From the NCBI GenBank assembly GCA_021731365.1, contig JAKFXL010000025.1:20212-84211 (forward strand): a stretch of DNA of 64,000 nt, written 5' to 3'. Under the pieces are notes generated by a model, which was given only the letters and a program-made list of their open reading frames with translations, made no database searches and was not told where the DNA came from. Below are positions 35,535 to 44,066 of this stretch, piece after piece. This DNA is from Gammaproteobacteria bacterium. GTDB taxonomy: Bacteria; Pseudomonadota; Gammaproteobacteria; Tenderiales; Tenderiaceae. The translations under genes and the position numbers were made by a program. Each line of letters begins with the position of its first letter. Within the stretch, counting starts at the first letter, position 1.

Positions 35535-35577
35535 TAGGCCACACATGCCGGTGCATCGCCCTCCGCAATGCCGAACT

Positions 35578-35790
35578 TATGCCACAGGCCGGTCTCCGGA
35601 CTCACGAGCGGGGGTCTTTTCCCAAGGTTTGCGCCTTCCCGTGCAAAGCACAGTGGCGTCAGCAGAACCTTAAACTCATTTACCGTTGCGGGGGCAGTGC
35701 CGGGTTAGCGCTGGTCATTACCAGAGCGCACCGGCTTCCCGTTTCATCCATTAGGCGATAGCCCTTAGGACACCTGAAGCAGGAGCGCAC
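35578..35790 (-). ncRNA. cobalamin (AdoCbl) riboswitch upstream of btuB
   Basis: On the minus strand the conserved blocks appear in the right order: AGGTGTCC, GGGAAGCCGGTGCG, CTGCCCCCGCAACGG, GCCACTG, GGGAAGG, and the B12 box GAGTCCGGAGACCGGCCTG near the 3' end (35584-35603). The 3' edge is about 145 bases from the btuB start. It should repress the operon when adenosylcobalamin is plentiful. Confidence 0.96.
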
Positions 35791-35917
35791 TGTAAGTGAG
35801 GCGCTGGATGTTGTCAACCAACAGAACTGGAAATCACTATTAACTCATGTAAATACAGTGCATTAGAGTCATGAGCAATGAGAAGCACCCCCTCCCTGGA
35901 AAGGAAAATCACCTGAA

Positions 35918-36154
35918 ATGGGGGATGTTTTTGTTGTTCCCTACGCAGATCCCCTACTTCTTAATGCAGGGGCTATTGTAATAGAAACGGGAGAACACCT
36001 ATCACACAGCCCTATGGTATCTGGTAACGATGGAATACCCGCGATAGTCAATGTTTGTGGATTATTTTATCTGCTTAAGGAGGGAAATCACCTTCAATTC
36101 AATAAAAATATTCGAAGGATTAAAATTAAATTCAGATTCTCATATTCCTCTTAA
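35918..36154 (+). CDS. isolated phosphohistidine swivelling domain (PEP-utilizing enzyme fragment)
   Basis: 78 codons. The sequence MGDVFVVPYADPLLLNAGAIV followed by ETGEHLSHSPMVSGNDGIPAIVNV matches the mobile domain of PEP-utilizing enzymes (PEP synthase, PPDK, rifampicin phosphotransferase), including the phospho-accepting His in LSHS. There is no nucleotide-binding or PEP-binding domain attached: a TGA precedes the ATG and the frame ends after about one domain. AAGGA is 12 bases before the start, too far to be convincing. It is either a remnant of a longer gene or a stand-alone phosphocarrier. It lies 177 bases before the large operon. Confidence 0.45.
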   Translation: MGDVFVVPYADPLLLNAGAIVIETGEHLSHSPMVSGNDGIPAIVNVCGLFYLLKEGNHLQFNKNIRRIKIKFRFSYSS

Positions 36155-36331
36155 AACATCATGTCCTTTATCGATGTCACCAATCAGCTACACCATAAAT
36201 ATCCAGATGGGTACATTTGTACTATTTAACAGATCTCTGACAGATGAGAATATGTATCACGCCCAAGTTATCGGGTCTCAAAAAAACCCGGGAACCAACA
36301 TTTCCAGGAATCCCATAACGGAGATAGAGAA

Positions 36332-37183
36332 ATGAATAGTGTGAATATTACCGAATTGGATAGAAATGAAGTCAAAGAGATGCGCAATCAGCGGCACGGT
36401 AAAGACCAAAGATATTATGACTTGATGGCCTACATAGTCTCAAATGCAGTAGCTGGGGAGATTATGGCTGTAGAAAACTATTCCGAGATGGTGCCGTTAT
36501 GGAAAGATACCAACTCAAAAATTGAGACCGCAAAACAGGCCTTTGAAGAGACCAAACATATCAAAATGCTCTCCAGCCTTGGGCGCAGACTCGACTTTCC
36601 TGTTGAGCAACGGATTGTCGAGCCGCAGTGGTTGCATATACGCAAACAGTTCTCAGCAGCAGTTGCCAAGAAAGATCTGGCCGCATGTCTGATTATTCAG
36701 GACCTGATGACAGAGACAATGGCCATTGTATTGTACAAAATTCTTCAGCGCGATACAGACCCTGATACACGCGATCTTGCAAAATCCATACTTAGCGATG
36801 AAATTGAACATCTTGGCATCGGTATCAGACGGCTTAAAGAGATGCTCTCCAGTGACTATGATGGTGTTCATGACAGCCTTGTCTGGGCGCATCATCGTGT
36901 CATGCCAGAACTTTTCAGCATGATTAGCACCAGCTGTCACTCTCTTTGTGGTGAGCTTGGCGTGAATTGTGGTGATATTGGTCTGGATAGCATACGTACA
37001 GATATTGAAGATATTCGTATAGAAGCGCTTGATGCCTATATTGAAACGTTAGATGAAGTTGGGTTTGATGTAAAAGTCACAACACCACTGATAGCAAGCA
37101 TGTCCAGTTATGGCGGAATGCCATCTGCTGATTTACGTTTGGCGCAAACAAAAAACAGTGCTACCACTGAGTCGTGTTGTTAA
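36332..37183 (+). CDS. diiron protein resembling aldehyde-deformylating oxygenase
   Basis: 283 residues, predicted all-helical. Iron ligands in the order and spacing of cyanobacterial aldehyde-deformylating oxygenase (ADO) are visible: Glu43 (AGEIMAVENY), Glu73 and His76 (ETKH), Glu128 (MTETMA), Glu157 and His160 (DEIEH). Other ADO-like segments are KMLSSLGRRL, ACLIIQDLMTE and YIETLDEVGF. ADO converts fatty aldehydes to alkanes plus formate. Unlike the cyanobacterial enzyme this one has extra cysteines (202, 206, 213) and ends in SCC. GGAG precedes the ATG. First gene of a 13-gene plus-strand operon. A different ferritin-like oxidase activity is possible. Confidence 0.75.
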   Translation: MNSVNITELDRNEVKEMRNQRHGKDQRYYDLMAYIVSNAVAGEIMAVENYSEMVPLWKDTNSKIETAKQAFEETKHIKMLSSLGRRLDFPVEQRIVEPQWLHIRKQFSAAVAKKDLAACLIIQDLMTETMAIVLYKILQRDTDPDTRDLAKSILSDEIEHLGIGIRRLKEMLSSDYDGVHDSLVWAHHRVMPELFSMISTSCHSLCGELGVNCGDIGLDSIRTDIEDIRIEALDAYIETLDEVGFDVKVTTPLIASMSSYGGMPSADLRLAQTKNSATTESCC

Positions 37184-37231
37184 TAATATAATTTTTAACA
37201 TATAAAAAAACACCTGTTCAAGAGCGATGTT

Positions 37232-38155
37232 ATGGATAAAGTTGTCGACGTTATAAATTTCATTCTTTTGGATGGCTTAATGTTGGTCATACTGTTTTTG
37301 GGTATATCAATGTTGATATTGCTGGCGCAGCAATTTTCATTAGGGCGCTCAATAGAGGTGAAACTTGCCAACGCATCATCTTGGAACGGTGCAACATTAG
37401 CCGCTATTGGTGGGGCCGTTACCCCTTTCTGTTCATGTTCTACAGTACCTGTGTTAAGTGGCATGTTGAGGTCAAAAATTGGTTTGGCCTCATGTTTTAC
37501 CTTCTTGATCTCATCACCCGTGATTAATGAAGGTGTCATTATATTATTGGTCAGTGGTCCAGGGTTTGGCAGTGCTGTGATATTTGTTTTATCAGCAGCA
37601 CTGCTCTCTATTTTAGCCGGCATCATTGTAGAGCGCACAGGCATGATACGTTTTCTGCGCCCTTTAGGTACGGTGGCCGTTCCAGAGGGTTATATGGGGG
37701 GCTCCACGGGCGAGGTATCGCGCCCGGCATTTCGTACCGCACTCTCTTTTTCATGGGGAGCGGCACGTATGGAGTTACGTCAGATCATGCCTTATCTAGT
37801 AATAGGCATCGTTATTGGCGGATTAATACATGGCTATATGCCCGAGAACATATTAACAGACCTGGATCATACTTTTCCTCCCTACCTATTAATCCCACTG
37901 GTTGCCTTGATTGCTGTTCCTTTATACATATCGCCTATGGCGATTGTACCTATTGGTTATGCACTGATAGAGAAAGGGATGGATCCGGGACCATTGGTTG
38001 CCTTGTTAATCTCTGGTGCCGGAACAAGTTTGCCTGAAATGATACTGCTTTTAAGATTGTTTCGTTGGCCACTAATAGTTGCCCATATTGTCGCTGTAGT
38101 AACAGCGGCCGTGATATTGGGTTTTCTCGCGCAGTGGACAATTCCTAATTTCTGA
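37232..38155 (+). CDS. ArsP-type permease (COG0701)
   Basis: 307 residues with about eight membrane helices. The signature TPFCSCSTVPVLSGML (near residue 67), followed by FLISSPVINEG, is that of the ArsP/YraQ permease family; ArsP of Campylobacter exports trivalent organoarsenicals. A second half-repeat contains ISGAGTSLPEMILL. No arsR, arsB, arsC or arsM is nearby, so the substrate is open: an organometalloid, a metal-thiol complex or something else. Confidence 0.8.
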   Translation: MDKVVDVINFILLDGLMLVILFLGISMLILLAQQFSLGRSIEVKLANASSWNGATLAAIGGAVTPFCSCSTVPVLSGMLRSKIGLASCFTFLISSPVINEGVIILLVSGPGFGSAVIFVLSAALLSILAGIIVERTGMIRFLRPLGTVAVPEGYMGGSTGEVSRPAFRTALSFSWGAARMELRQIMPYLVIGIVIGGLIHGYMPENILTDLDHTFPPYLLIPLVALIAVPLYISPMAIVPIGYALIEKGMDPGPLVALLISGAGTSLPEMILLLRLFRWPLIVAHIVAVVTAAVILGFLAQWTIPNF

Positions 38156-38168
38156 ACCGGAGGGTTAT

Positions 38169-38597
38169 ATGTTTGATTCGTTATGCAAACTTTTTTGTGG
38201 TAGTAGCAACAGTGGCGATGCACTGATTCACTTAAGATCCGTAATGTATGAAGGCGGTGTTGGTATTGTCTCTGCAAAATGTTGCTCCCCATTAGCATCA
38301 CAGAGTGATGAGAAGCTAAAAAATAATGTTGATATTGCATTAAAAAACTCAGGATCTAATATCTCAGTCATGACAATTTCAATTACAGATGCTCAAAAAG
38401 CACTGTCAAAAATAAAGAGTGGTGATCTTGAGCCAAGTGAACATCGTCTGGTTGAACAGATACAGTCTCTTGTATCGACACAAGGGTTTAATATATTTCC
38501 CATATTAATAATTAATAGAAAAATTGCATTTTATGGTGGAATTCCAGAGCCAGAAAAAATTGAGAAGAAATTGTTACCTTCTGAAGAGGTGGCATAA
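38169..38597 (+). CDS. Cys-Cys protein of ArsD/thioredoxin-like fold
   Basis: 142 residues. Cys6, Cys10 and a vicinal Cys-Cys pair in SAKCCSPLAS (near 38-39) lie before a thioredoxin-like half: VMTISITDAQ, QGFNIFPILIINRKIAFYGGIP. The layout recalls ArsD, the metallochaperone with an N-terminal CC and a C-terminal LPLLLLDG strand. GGAGGG is close before the ATG. The gene starts 13 bases after the permease, suggesting that it hands a thiophilic ligand to that permease. Confidence 0.6.
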   Translation: MFDSLCKLFCGSSNSGDALIHLRSVMYEGGVGIVSAKCCSPLASQSDEKLKNNVDIALKNSGSNISVMTISITDAQKALSKIKSGDLEPSEHRLVEQIQSLVSTQGFNIFPILIINRKIAFYGGIPEPEKIEKKLLPSEEVA

Positions 38598-38599
38598 CG

Positions 38600-39802
38600 A
38601 TGAAAACGGTTAATGATCTAAGGTCAAAAGAGTTTCGACCAGAAACAGTGCTGTTAACAGGGGGGAGTGGTTATTTAGGTACGCTGATTGCTGCCAAACT
38701 ATTGTCATCAGGCGTAGAAAACATAGTTATTCCATTGCGTGACTCGTCATCCATAGATAATTTTCTGTTTCGTCTTAACAATGAGCTATCAGCATTTGGA
38801 GAGTCTTTAGAGAGTGTTCATGGAAATGTAAAAGTCATCCCTTGGAATGGTAGCAGTGACATTGGTAATGATGATTTTGAGGAAGCATTAAGACCCTATG
38901 AGATAGATGAAATAGTGCACTGTGCTGGATGCTTGGACTATTTCAATGAGGCCGATTTGGACGTGGTGAACATCCAGCTAACAAAATGGATGCTCTCTAT
39001 CGGTAAAAGTATGGGGGTACAGCGCTTTACATTTATTTCTACAGCCTATAGCTCTGGTTATGTTAGTGGAGATGTTAAAGAGGTATTACATGATGACCCC
39101 GAAAAAGACCCAACTTCTTACACATCATCAAAAAGAAAGGCTGAATGGTTGGTCGCCCAGAGTGGGTTGCCTTATCTGATTCTTAGACCCTCTATTTTGA
39201 TCGGTGATTGGGAAAGTGGCCGATACTCAGGAAAACGTTACGGATTGTACCAACAATGGATGGGGTTAGCCCGATTGATGACTGATCGATACCATTCAGA
39301 TATGCATACTGTGGCACCCAATCAACCACTGAATTTAATACACCAAGATATGTTCCAAGAGTCATTTCTATATGCACATCGCTGGTTGCCTGATGCCTCA
39401 ATATGTCATTTGGTATCAGACAATAACAGTTCGCCGAGTATGAGAAATTTATGGGAGATGTGGATAAAAGTAGTCAGGCCACATCGTGTTCACTACTATT
39501 CAAAATTTGAGGATGTTGATCTTAAGTCAATTGATATCCGTCAACGTGCATACCTTACGTTTGCACAGGTCAACCTGAAAATAGGGACACACCAGTGGGA
39601 TTTTTGCAGAGAGTGGATGGGGCCTTTATCAGAAAAAGGGCTTATTTTTTATAACGGAACAATGGATAGCGTAGAACGATGTCAAAATCTATTTATTGAA
39701 AACTCTAAAGAAATGGCCCTTTATCAAGAAAAATTTAGCAAAGAGTTTCCTGAAAATAAAATTAAAGAGATAAATCACTATGAAATTGAACCAGCTATTT
39801 AA
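38600..39802 (+). CDS. extended SDR, thioester-reductase / fatty acyl reductase-like
   Basis: 400 residues. Rossmann motif TGGSGYLG (20-27), HCAG (108-110 region), ISTAYSSGYV and catalytic Tyr174-x3-Lys178 (SYTSSK). This pattern fits NAD_binding_4 proteins (thioester reductase domains and fatty acyl-CoA reductases), which reduce activated acids to aldehydes. No carrier protein or adenylation domain is attached. If it makes an aldehyde, the ADO-like protein encoded 1.4 kb upstream is the natural consumer. The 3' end overlaps the next gene by 23 bases. Confidence 0.7.
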   Translation: MKTVNDLRSKEFRPETVLLTGGSGYLGTLIAAKLLSSGVENIVIPLRDSSSIDNFLFRLNNELSAFGESLESVHGNVKVIPWNGSSDIGNDDFEEALRPYEIDEIVHCAGCLDYFNEADLDVVNIQLTKWMLSIGKSMGVQRFTFISTAYSSGYVSGDVKEVLHDDPEKDPTSYTSSKRKAEWLVAQSGLPYLILRPSILIGDWESGRYSGKRYGLYQQWMGLARLMTDRYHSDMHTVAPNQPLNLIHQDMFQESFLYAHRWLPDASICHLVSDNNSSPSMRNLWEMWIKVVRPHRVHYYSKFEDVDLKSIDIRQRAYLTFAQVNLKIGTHQWDFCREWMGPLSEKGLIFYNGTMDSVERCQNLFIENSKEMALYQEKFSKEFPENKIKEINHYEIEPAI

Positions 39803-40652
39803 AAATACTTTATTTATATTCCTTTTCACTTGTGCGATTAACTCAAGCATTGTTAATGCAGAGTCAATTATTGATCAAGTAAAAAAATCAAATACTGTCC
39901 GTATAGGGACGGGGAATGATACACCTCCGATGAACTTTATTGACGAAAAAGGAAACTGGACAGGTTTTGATGTCGATTTAGGTAGCGAAATAGGAAAACA
40001 ACTCGGTGTTAAAGTAGAGCTTGTTGTTGTCAACAATAAAACACGGATAGCTTATCTATCTAACCGACAGATTGATATGACCATTTCAAATTTATCACAG
40101 ACACGGGGCCGTGAAGAGCAGATAGATTATGCAGAACCTCCATATCTTTGGACGGCCAAGATATTCTATGCAAGAAAAAATGAGTTTAAGAAAATATCTG
40201 ATCTAGCAGGAAAGAAAATTGGTGTAAATCAAGGATCAAATGCTTATACAGCGGCACCTCAGGAGATCATGAAATATAGCAAGATAGAACCAAAGATCAT
40301 CGCATTTCAAAAAAATGCCGAGGGAATTTTGGCATTAAAGCAAGGGAAAATAGATGTATTTTGTCAAGACAGTCCTATTATAGCGGCATTGGCTGGAGAG
40401 TCAGCCTCAGAGTTTGAGGTTGTAGGCACTGGTTTTAGTCCAGGTCTGTATGGAATAGGTGTTCCACCGAATGACAGTAAATGGCGAGATGCAGTGAGCT
40501 TTGTATTACAAGACATGATTAAAGATGGTAGTTACGAAAGAATATACCAAAAATGGTTTGGTGAAAAAGGGCTCTATCCGATGCCGCACAATGCACGCCC
40601 GCGCTTACCTTCAGATACATTTGGTGATATGGCCTATGTATTACCCGATTAA
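39780..40652 (+). CDS. polar amino acid ABC transporter, substrate-binding protein
   Basis: 290 residues. Signal peptide to about residue 27 (VNAES), then a family 3 solute-binding protein: VRIGTGNDTPPMNFIDEKGNWTGFDVDLG, DMTISNLSQTRGREEQIDYAEPP and LAGKKIGVNQGSNA. Ligand pocket residues (Arg in TRGREEQ) fit amino acids or similar zwitterions. Starts inside the SDR gene; followed by the matching ATPase and two permeases. Confidence 0.9.
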   Translation: MKLNQLFKNTLFIFLFTCAINSSIVNAESIIDQVKKSNTVRIGTGNDTPPMNFIDEKGNWTGFDVDLGSEIGKQLGVKVELVVVNNKTRIAYLSNRQIDMTISNLSQTRGREEQIDYAEPPYLWTAKIFYARKNEFKKISDLAGKKIGVNQGSNAYTAAPQEIMKYSKIEPKIIAFQKNAEGILALKQGKIDVFCQDSPIIAALAGESASEFEVVGTGFSPGLYGIGVPPNDSKWRDAVSFVLQDMIKDGSYERIYQKWFGEKGLYPMPHNARPRLPSDTFGDMAYVLPD

Positions 40653-40670
40653 TAACTCGAGGATGTTTCA

Positions 40671-41411
40671 ATGATTGAGTTGAAATCAGTGGGGAAAATA
40701 ATTTCTGGAAAAACAATCCTAAATAGTGTGACGCTATCATTACAGCGTGGAGAGGTTGCAATGATATGCGGCCCAAGCGGCAGTGGCAAAACAACACTAT
40801 TAAGGACGATTAATAGAATGGAGGTTATCGACTCCGGGGATATTATGATTGATGGAGTATCTCTTTATGATGAAGGAATCAATCTTTGTGAGTTGCGGTC
40901 ACGTGTAGGTATTGTTTTTCAACATTGCAATCTGTTTTCCCACTTGACCGCACTGGAAAATATAACATTACCGCTAATTAGGGTTAAAAAACTGACTAAA
41001 AAATTAGCCATCAATATTGCTATTGACCTAATGGATAAATTTTCGGTTTCTCATAGAAGAGATATATATCCAGACAGCCTTTCTGGTGGAGAAAAACAGA
41101 GAATTGCGATTGTAAGGTGTTTAGCCATGTCCCCGGATGTGATGTTATTTGACGAGCCTACATCAGCACTGGATTGGCGTCTACGTGATGAAGTATCAGA
41201 TAATATTAAATCACTTGCAGATCTCAATATAGCGCAGATAGTGGTAACCCATGATCTTGATTTTGCGTGTGCAACAGGGAATCGTTTTTTTATGCTCAAC
41301 AATGGAACATTAACTGAAGTTGATTGTAATACTCTGGCCTGTCAATCGACTGATCGGGTGGGAAGATTGGCAAACAGTGTACGTCAATCATCGATGTTAG
41401 AGATGGTATAA
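40671..41411 (+). CDS. amino acid ABC transporter ATP-binding protein
   Basis: 246 residues. Walker A GPSGSGKTT, signature LSGGEKQR, Walker B VMLFDEPTSALD and the H-loop THD. GlnQ/GltL type. The gene sits between the binding protein and the permeases of the same importer. Confidence 0.9.
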   Translation: MIELKSVGKIISGKTILNSVTLSLQRGEVAMICGPSGSGKTTLLRTINRMEVIDSGDIMIDGVSLYDEGINLCELRSRVGIVFQHCNLFSHLTALENITLPLIRVKKLTKKLAINIAIDLMDKFSVSHRRDIYPDSLSGGEKQRIAIVRCLAMSPDVMLFDEPTSALDWRLRDEVSDNIKSLADLNIAQIVVTHDLDFACATGNRFFMLNNGTLTEVDCNTLACQSTDRVGRLANSVRQSSMLEMV

Positions 41412-41420
41412 GTAGATAAT

Positions 41421-42176
41421 ATGGAGTTTACATACGAATTTGACTGGTCTGTTATTGCCCGTCATGAGTATCGGGATTATCTGCTTTATGGCGTTGCATA
41501 CACGTTTATTATCGCCTTTTTTAGCACTATTTTATCAATACTGATAGGTATTGTTATTGCTTCAGGGCGCCTATCACCGGTGAAATATTTTGTCTGGCCC
41601 TGTAGTGCATGGGTCGGCGTCGCACGACATATCCCCGCAGTTTTTTGGATACTGTTTTTTTATTTTGTTTTTCCAGAAATACTGCCTGATTCACTAGGCA
41701 GTATTTTGCACAGCTGGGGAAGTTATGCACTCTTAGCCGGAATAGTTGCATTAAGTATTGATAATGGAACGTATGTATCAGATATATTAAGAAATGGTGT
41801 GCTTGCCATCTCTTCTGGTGAAAGAGAGGCGGCAAAAAGCTGTGGATTAACATCAAAACAACAGTGGGTATGTTGTTTATTGCCCCTTGCAACTCGAATT
41901 GTTCTTCCCGCATTAGCCAATAGAACCATTCATAATTTTAAAAATTCATCACTATGTATGGTTATTGGTGTCACTGAGCTGACATGGGCAACACAGCAGA
42001 TAGAGTCGTTGAGCTTTAGGGGGTTAGAAGCAACGCTTGTAGCAACCATTTTTTATATTGTCATCTCCTTAATATTTGGCTCTGTATCACATAAAATGGA
42101 AAATAGACTTAATTCATGTCGATACAGTGCTAAAGATGTACTCAATAAACCATCTCTATCGGTACCAACAACATGA
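41421..42176 (+). CDS. amino acid ABC transporter permease 1
   Basis: 251 residues, about five membrane helices, with the His/Glu/Gln permease-family EAA-type loop EREAAKSCGLTSKQQWVCCLLPLA. N-terminal YGVAYTFIIAFFSTILS. Overlaps the next permease by an ATGA junction, so the two probably form the membrane heterodimer. Confidence 0.87.
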   Translation: MEFTYEFDWSVIARHEYRDYLLYGVAYTFIIAFFSTILSILIGIVIASGRLSPVKYFVWPCSAWVGVARHIPAVFWILFFYFVFPEILPDSLGSILHSWGSYALLAGIVALSIDNGTYVSDILRNGVLAISSGEREAAKSCGLTSKQQWVCCLLPLATRIVLPALANRTIHNFKNSSLCMVIGVTELTWATQQIESLSFRGLEATLVATIFYIVISLIFGSVSHKMENRLNSCRYSAKDVLNKPSLSVPTT

Positions 42177-42859
42177 GTCTTGATTGGTTGAGTTTCATGA
42201 TGATCGGCGGATGGCCGGATGGACCCCCTGGGGGACTTCTAATCAATATCGGATTAGCAGTATCTTGTTTTTTAATGGGATTCATATTTGCGGTTCCGCT
42301 TGCACTATTAAGAATGGCAGGTGGGAGAATAAGTGGCTTTTGTGCCACAGCATTTATTGAAGTATTAAGATCAACACCATTGATACTTCTACTCTTCTGG
42401 TGCCATTTTTTACTACCTATCATAATTGGCATCAATATACCGCCATTATGGAGTGCATTTATAGCATTAACACTCTATTCATCAGCGTATCAAGCTGAAA
42501 TTGTTCGTGCTGGTTTTTCCTCAGTACCTTCGGGTGAAGTTGAAGCGGCACAAGCGACGGGGTTATCAAAGAGCCAGGTTTTTATTAATATTGTAATTCC
42601 TCAGGGGTTACGTCGAATGACACCTGCAAGCGCAAGTTTTGCCGTTTCTCTTTTCAAAGATACAGCCGTTATCTATGTTGTAGGTGTGATTGATTTAATG
42701 CAGTCTGGGTTGATTGCAGCTGAGCGTAATCCAAACAAAATGTTAATCTCTTATTTAGTTATGGCTGCAGGTTTTGCTGTAGTGGGTATGGTTATTAGTT
42801 TAATTGGTTATAAGTTAGAGAATAGATTAAATTTCACACGAAAAGTTGTTTCAGAGTAA
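42173..42859 (+). CDS. amino acid ABC transporter permease 2
   Basis: 228 residues, His/Glu/Gln permease family. VLRSTPLILLLFW, the EAA loop EVEAAQATGLSKSQVFINIVIPQGLRR and a final helix are typical. Partner of the preceding permease. Confidence 0.9.
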   Translation: MSLDWLSFMMIGGWPDGPPGGLLINIGLAVSCFLMGFIFAVPLALLRMAGGRISGFCATAFIEVLRSTPLILLLFWCHFLLPIIIGINIPPLWSAFIALTLYSSAYQAEIVRAGFSSVPSGEVEAAQATGLSKSQVFINIVIPQGLRRMTPASASFAVSLFKDTAVIYVVGVIDLMQSGLIAAERNPNKMLISYLVMAAGFAVVGMVISLIGYKLENRLNFTRKVVSE

Positions 42860-42882
42860 TATTGAACTGTTAGGAGATATAC

Positions 42883-43374
42883 ATGGAAATGCGTAATCAA
42901 CAAGAGCGTAGGTTTGATATTTCAATGAAATATCTGGATCGTTATCGTTTTGTTACCCAGGCCAGTGAAGATAAAAAACCTCATGGATTGCCCTATGTCT
43001 CTGATGAGCCAGACCCAGTAGGGGATGCATCAGGACCGGCAACACCTGCACTGTTGGCCACGGCAGTGGCGCATTGTTTAAGTGCAAGTTTATTGGAAAC
43101 AAGTAGACGTGCGCATCTTAAAATAGTGAATATTGAAACAGAGGCCACTGCCGTTGTTATACCTAATGCTGAAGGAAATCCCAGAATAAGTCGGGTAGAG
43201 GTGATACTTAAACCCCTTTTAACTGTCGACAATCCGCGTAGACAACGTTGTGAAGATGTTTTTCAAAATTACTGCACTGTCAGCTCATCCCTGAAGCCGG
43301 CTATTGATATTCAGGTGAGTGTAGAATGGAAAATTATCTCTACGATAACAGAACAGTATGAGTCCTTATCATGA
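42883..43374 (+). CDS. OsmC-family protein
   Basis: 163 residues. The OsmC/Ohr fold is suggested by GPATPALLATAVAHCLSASLLETSRR with a Cys on the central helix and RCEDVFQNYCTVSSSLKPAIDIQV with a second Cys near the C-terminus, the two thiols that reduce organic (lipid) hydroperoxides. Its place in an operon with a diiron oxygenase-like protein suggests protection from, or handling of, oxidised lipid by-products. The stop overlaps the next start (ATGA). Confidence 0.78.
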   Translation: MEMRNQQERRFDISMKYLDRYRFVTQASEDKKPHGLPYVSDEPDPVGDASGPATPALLATAVAHCLSASLLETSRRAHLKIVNIETEATAVVIPNAEGNPRISRVEVILKPLLTVDNPRRQRCEDVFQNYCTVSSSLKPAIDIQVSVEWKIISTITEQYESLS

Positions 43375-44066
43375 CAGGTACTGAATCCTCATTTATACAG
43401 GCATCCGGAATTAGAAAGTCATACTTTCAGGGGGCTATTGAAACTACAGTATTGTCAGATGTCAATCTATCGATGTCTAGTGGCGAATCTATTGCATTAT
43501 TAGGTGTATCGGGAACTGGCAAGTCAACATTATTGAGCATCTTAGGTGGAATTGAGACGGCTGATTCAGGTACGTTGCATATTAATGGGGCGCTTCTTGA
43601 TATGAAATCACAAGACTTGGCTGACCATCGACGCCACAATGTTGGATTTGTATTTCAGTTTTATAACTTAATTCCATCGCTCACTGTATTTGAAAATGTA
43701 CTGGCGGGTTTGGATGCTGCTGGACCATTACCTAAAGGGGCGCGTGATAAGGTTTTAAATAGCCTGGATCTTGTAGGATTGTCTAATTATGAGCGCTCAT
43801 TCCCATCACAACTATCTGGTGGACAACAACAGAGGGTTGCCATAGCACGTGCAATTGTGAAGAATTCACCGTTAATTCTGGCTGATGAGCCCACCGGAAA
43901 TCTAGACCCCAATACTGGAGAGCAGGTTCTTGAAGTACTGCTTGATCAGTGCCGTAAAGCAGGGTCGGCACTGATTATTGTTACCCATAACCCAGAAATT
44001 TCGCGGCATACAGATCGCTCCCTAACATTGATTGATGGGTGTGTTCACCCATGTGTGCCAGCATGA
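43371..44066 (+). CDS. ABC transporter ATPase, LolD/MacB type
   Basis: 231 residues. Walker [32 protein letters not shown], signature LSGGQQQR and ADEPTGNLD, the hallmark of the LolD/MacB/FtsE group of mechanotransmission ABC systems. Overlaps both neighbours. Confidence 0.92.
   Translation: MTGTESSFIQASGIRKSYFQGAIETTVLSDVNLSMSSGESIALLGVSGTGKSTLLSILGGIETADSGTLHINGALLDMKSQDLADHRRHNVGFVFQFYNLIPSLTVFENVLAGLDAAGPLPKGARDKVLNSLDLVGLSNYERSFPSQLSGGQQQRVAIARAIVKNSPLILADEPTGNLDPNTGEQVLEVLLDQCRKAGSALIIVTHNPEISRHTDRSLTLIDGCVHPCVPA

Noticed and set aside
36051..36335. 94-codon frame between the swivelling domain and the ADO-like gene
   Set aside because: Overlaps both neighbours in another frame and shows no domain or ribosome site.
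36332..38597. A conventional arsenic resistance operon
   Set aside because: The permease and Cys-Cys protein are suggestive, but arsR, arsB/acr3, arsC, arsH and arsM are all absent, and most genes of the operon have no role in known ars systems.
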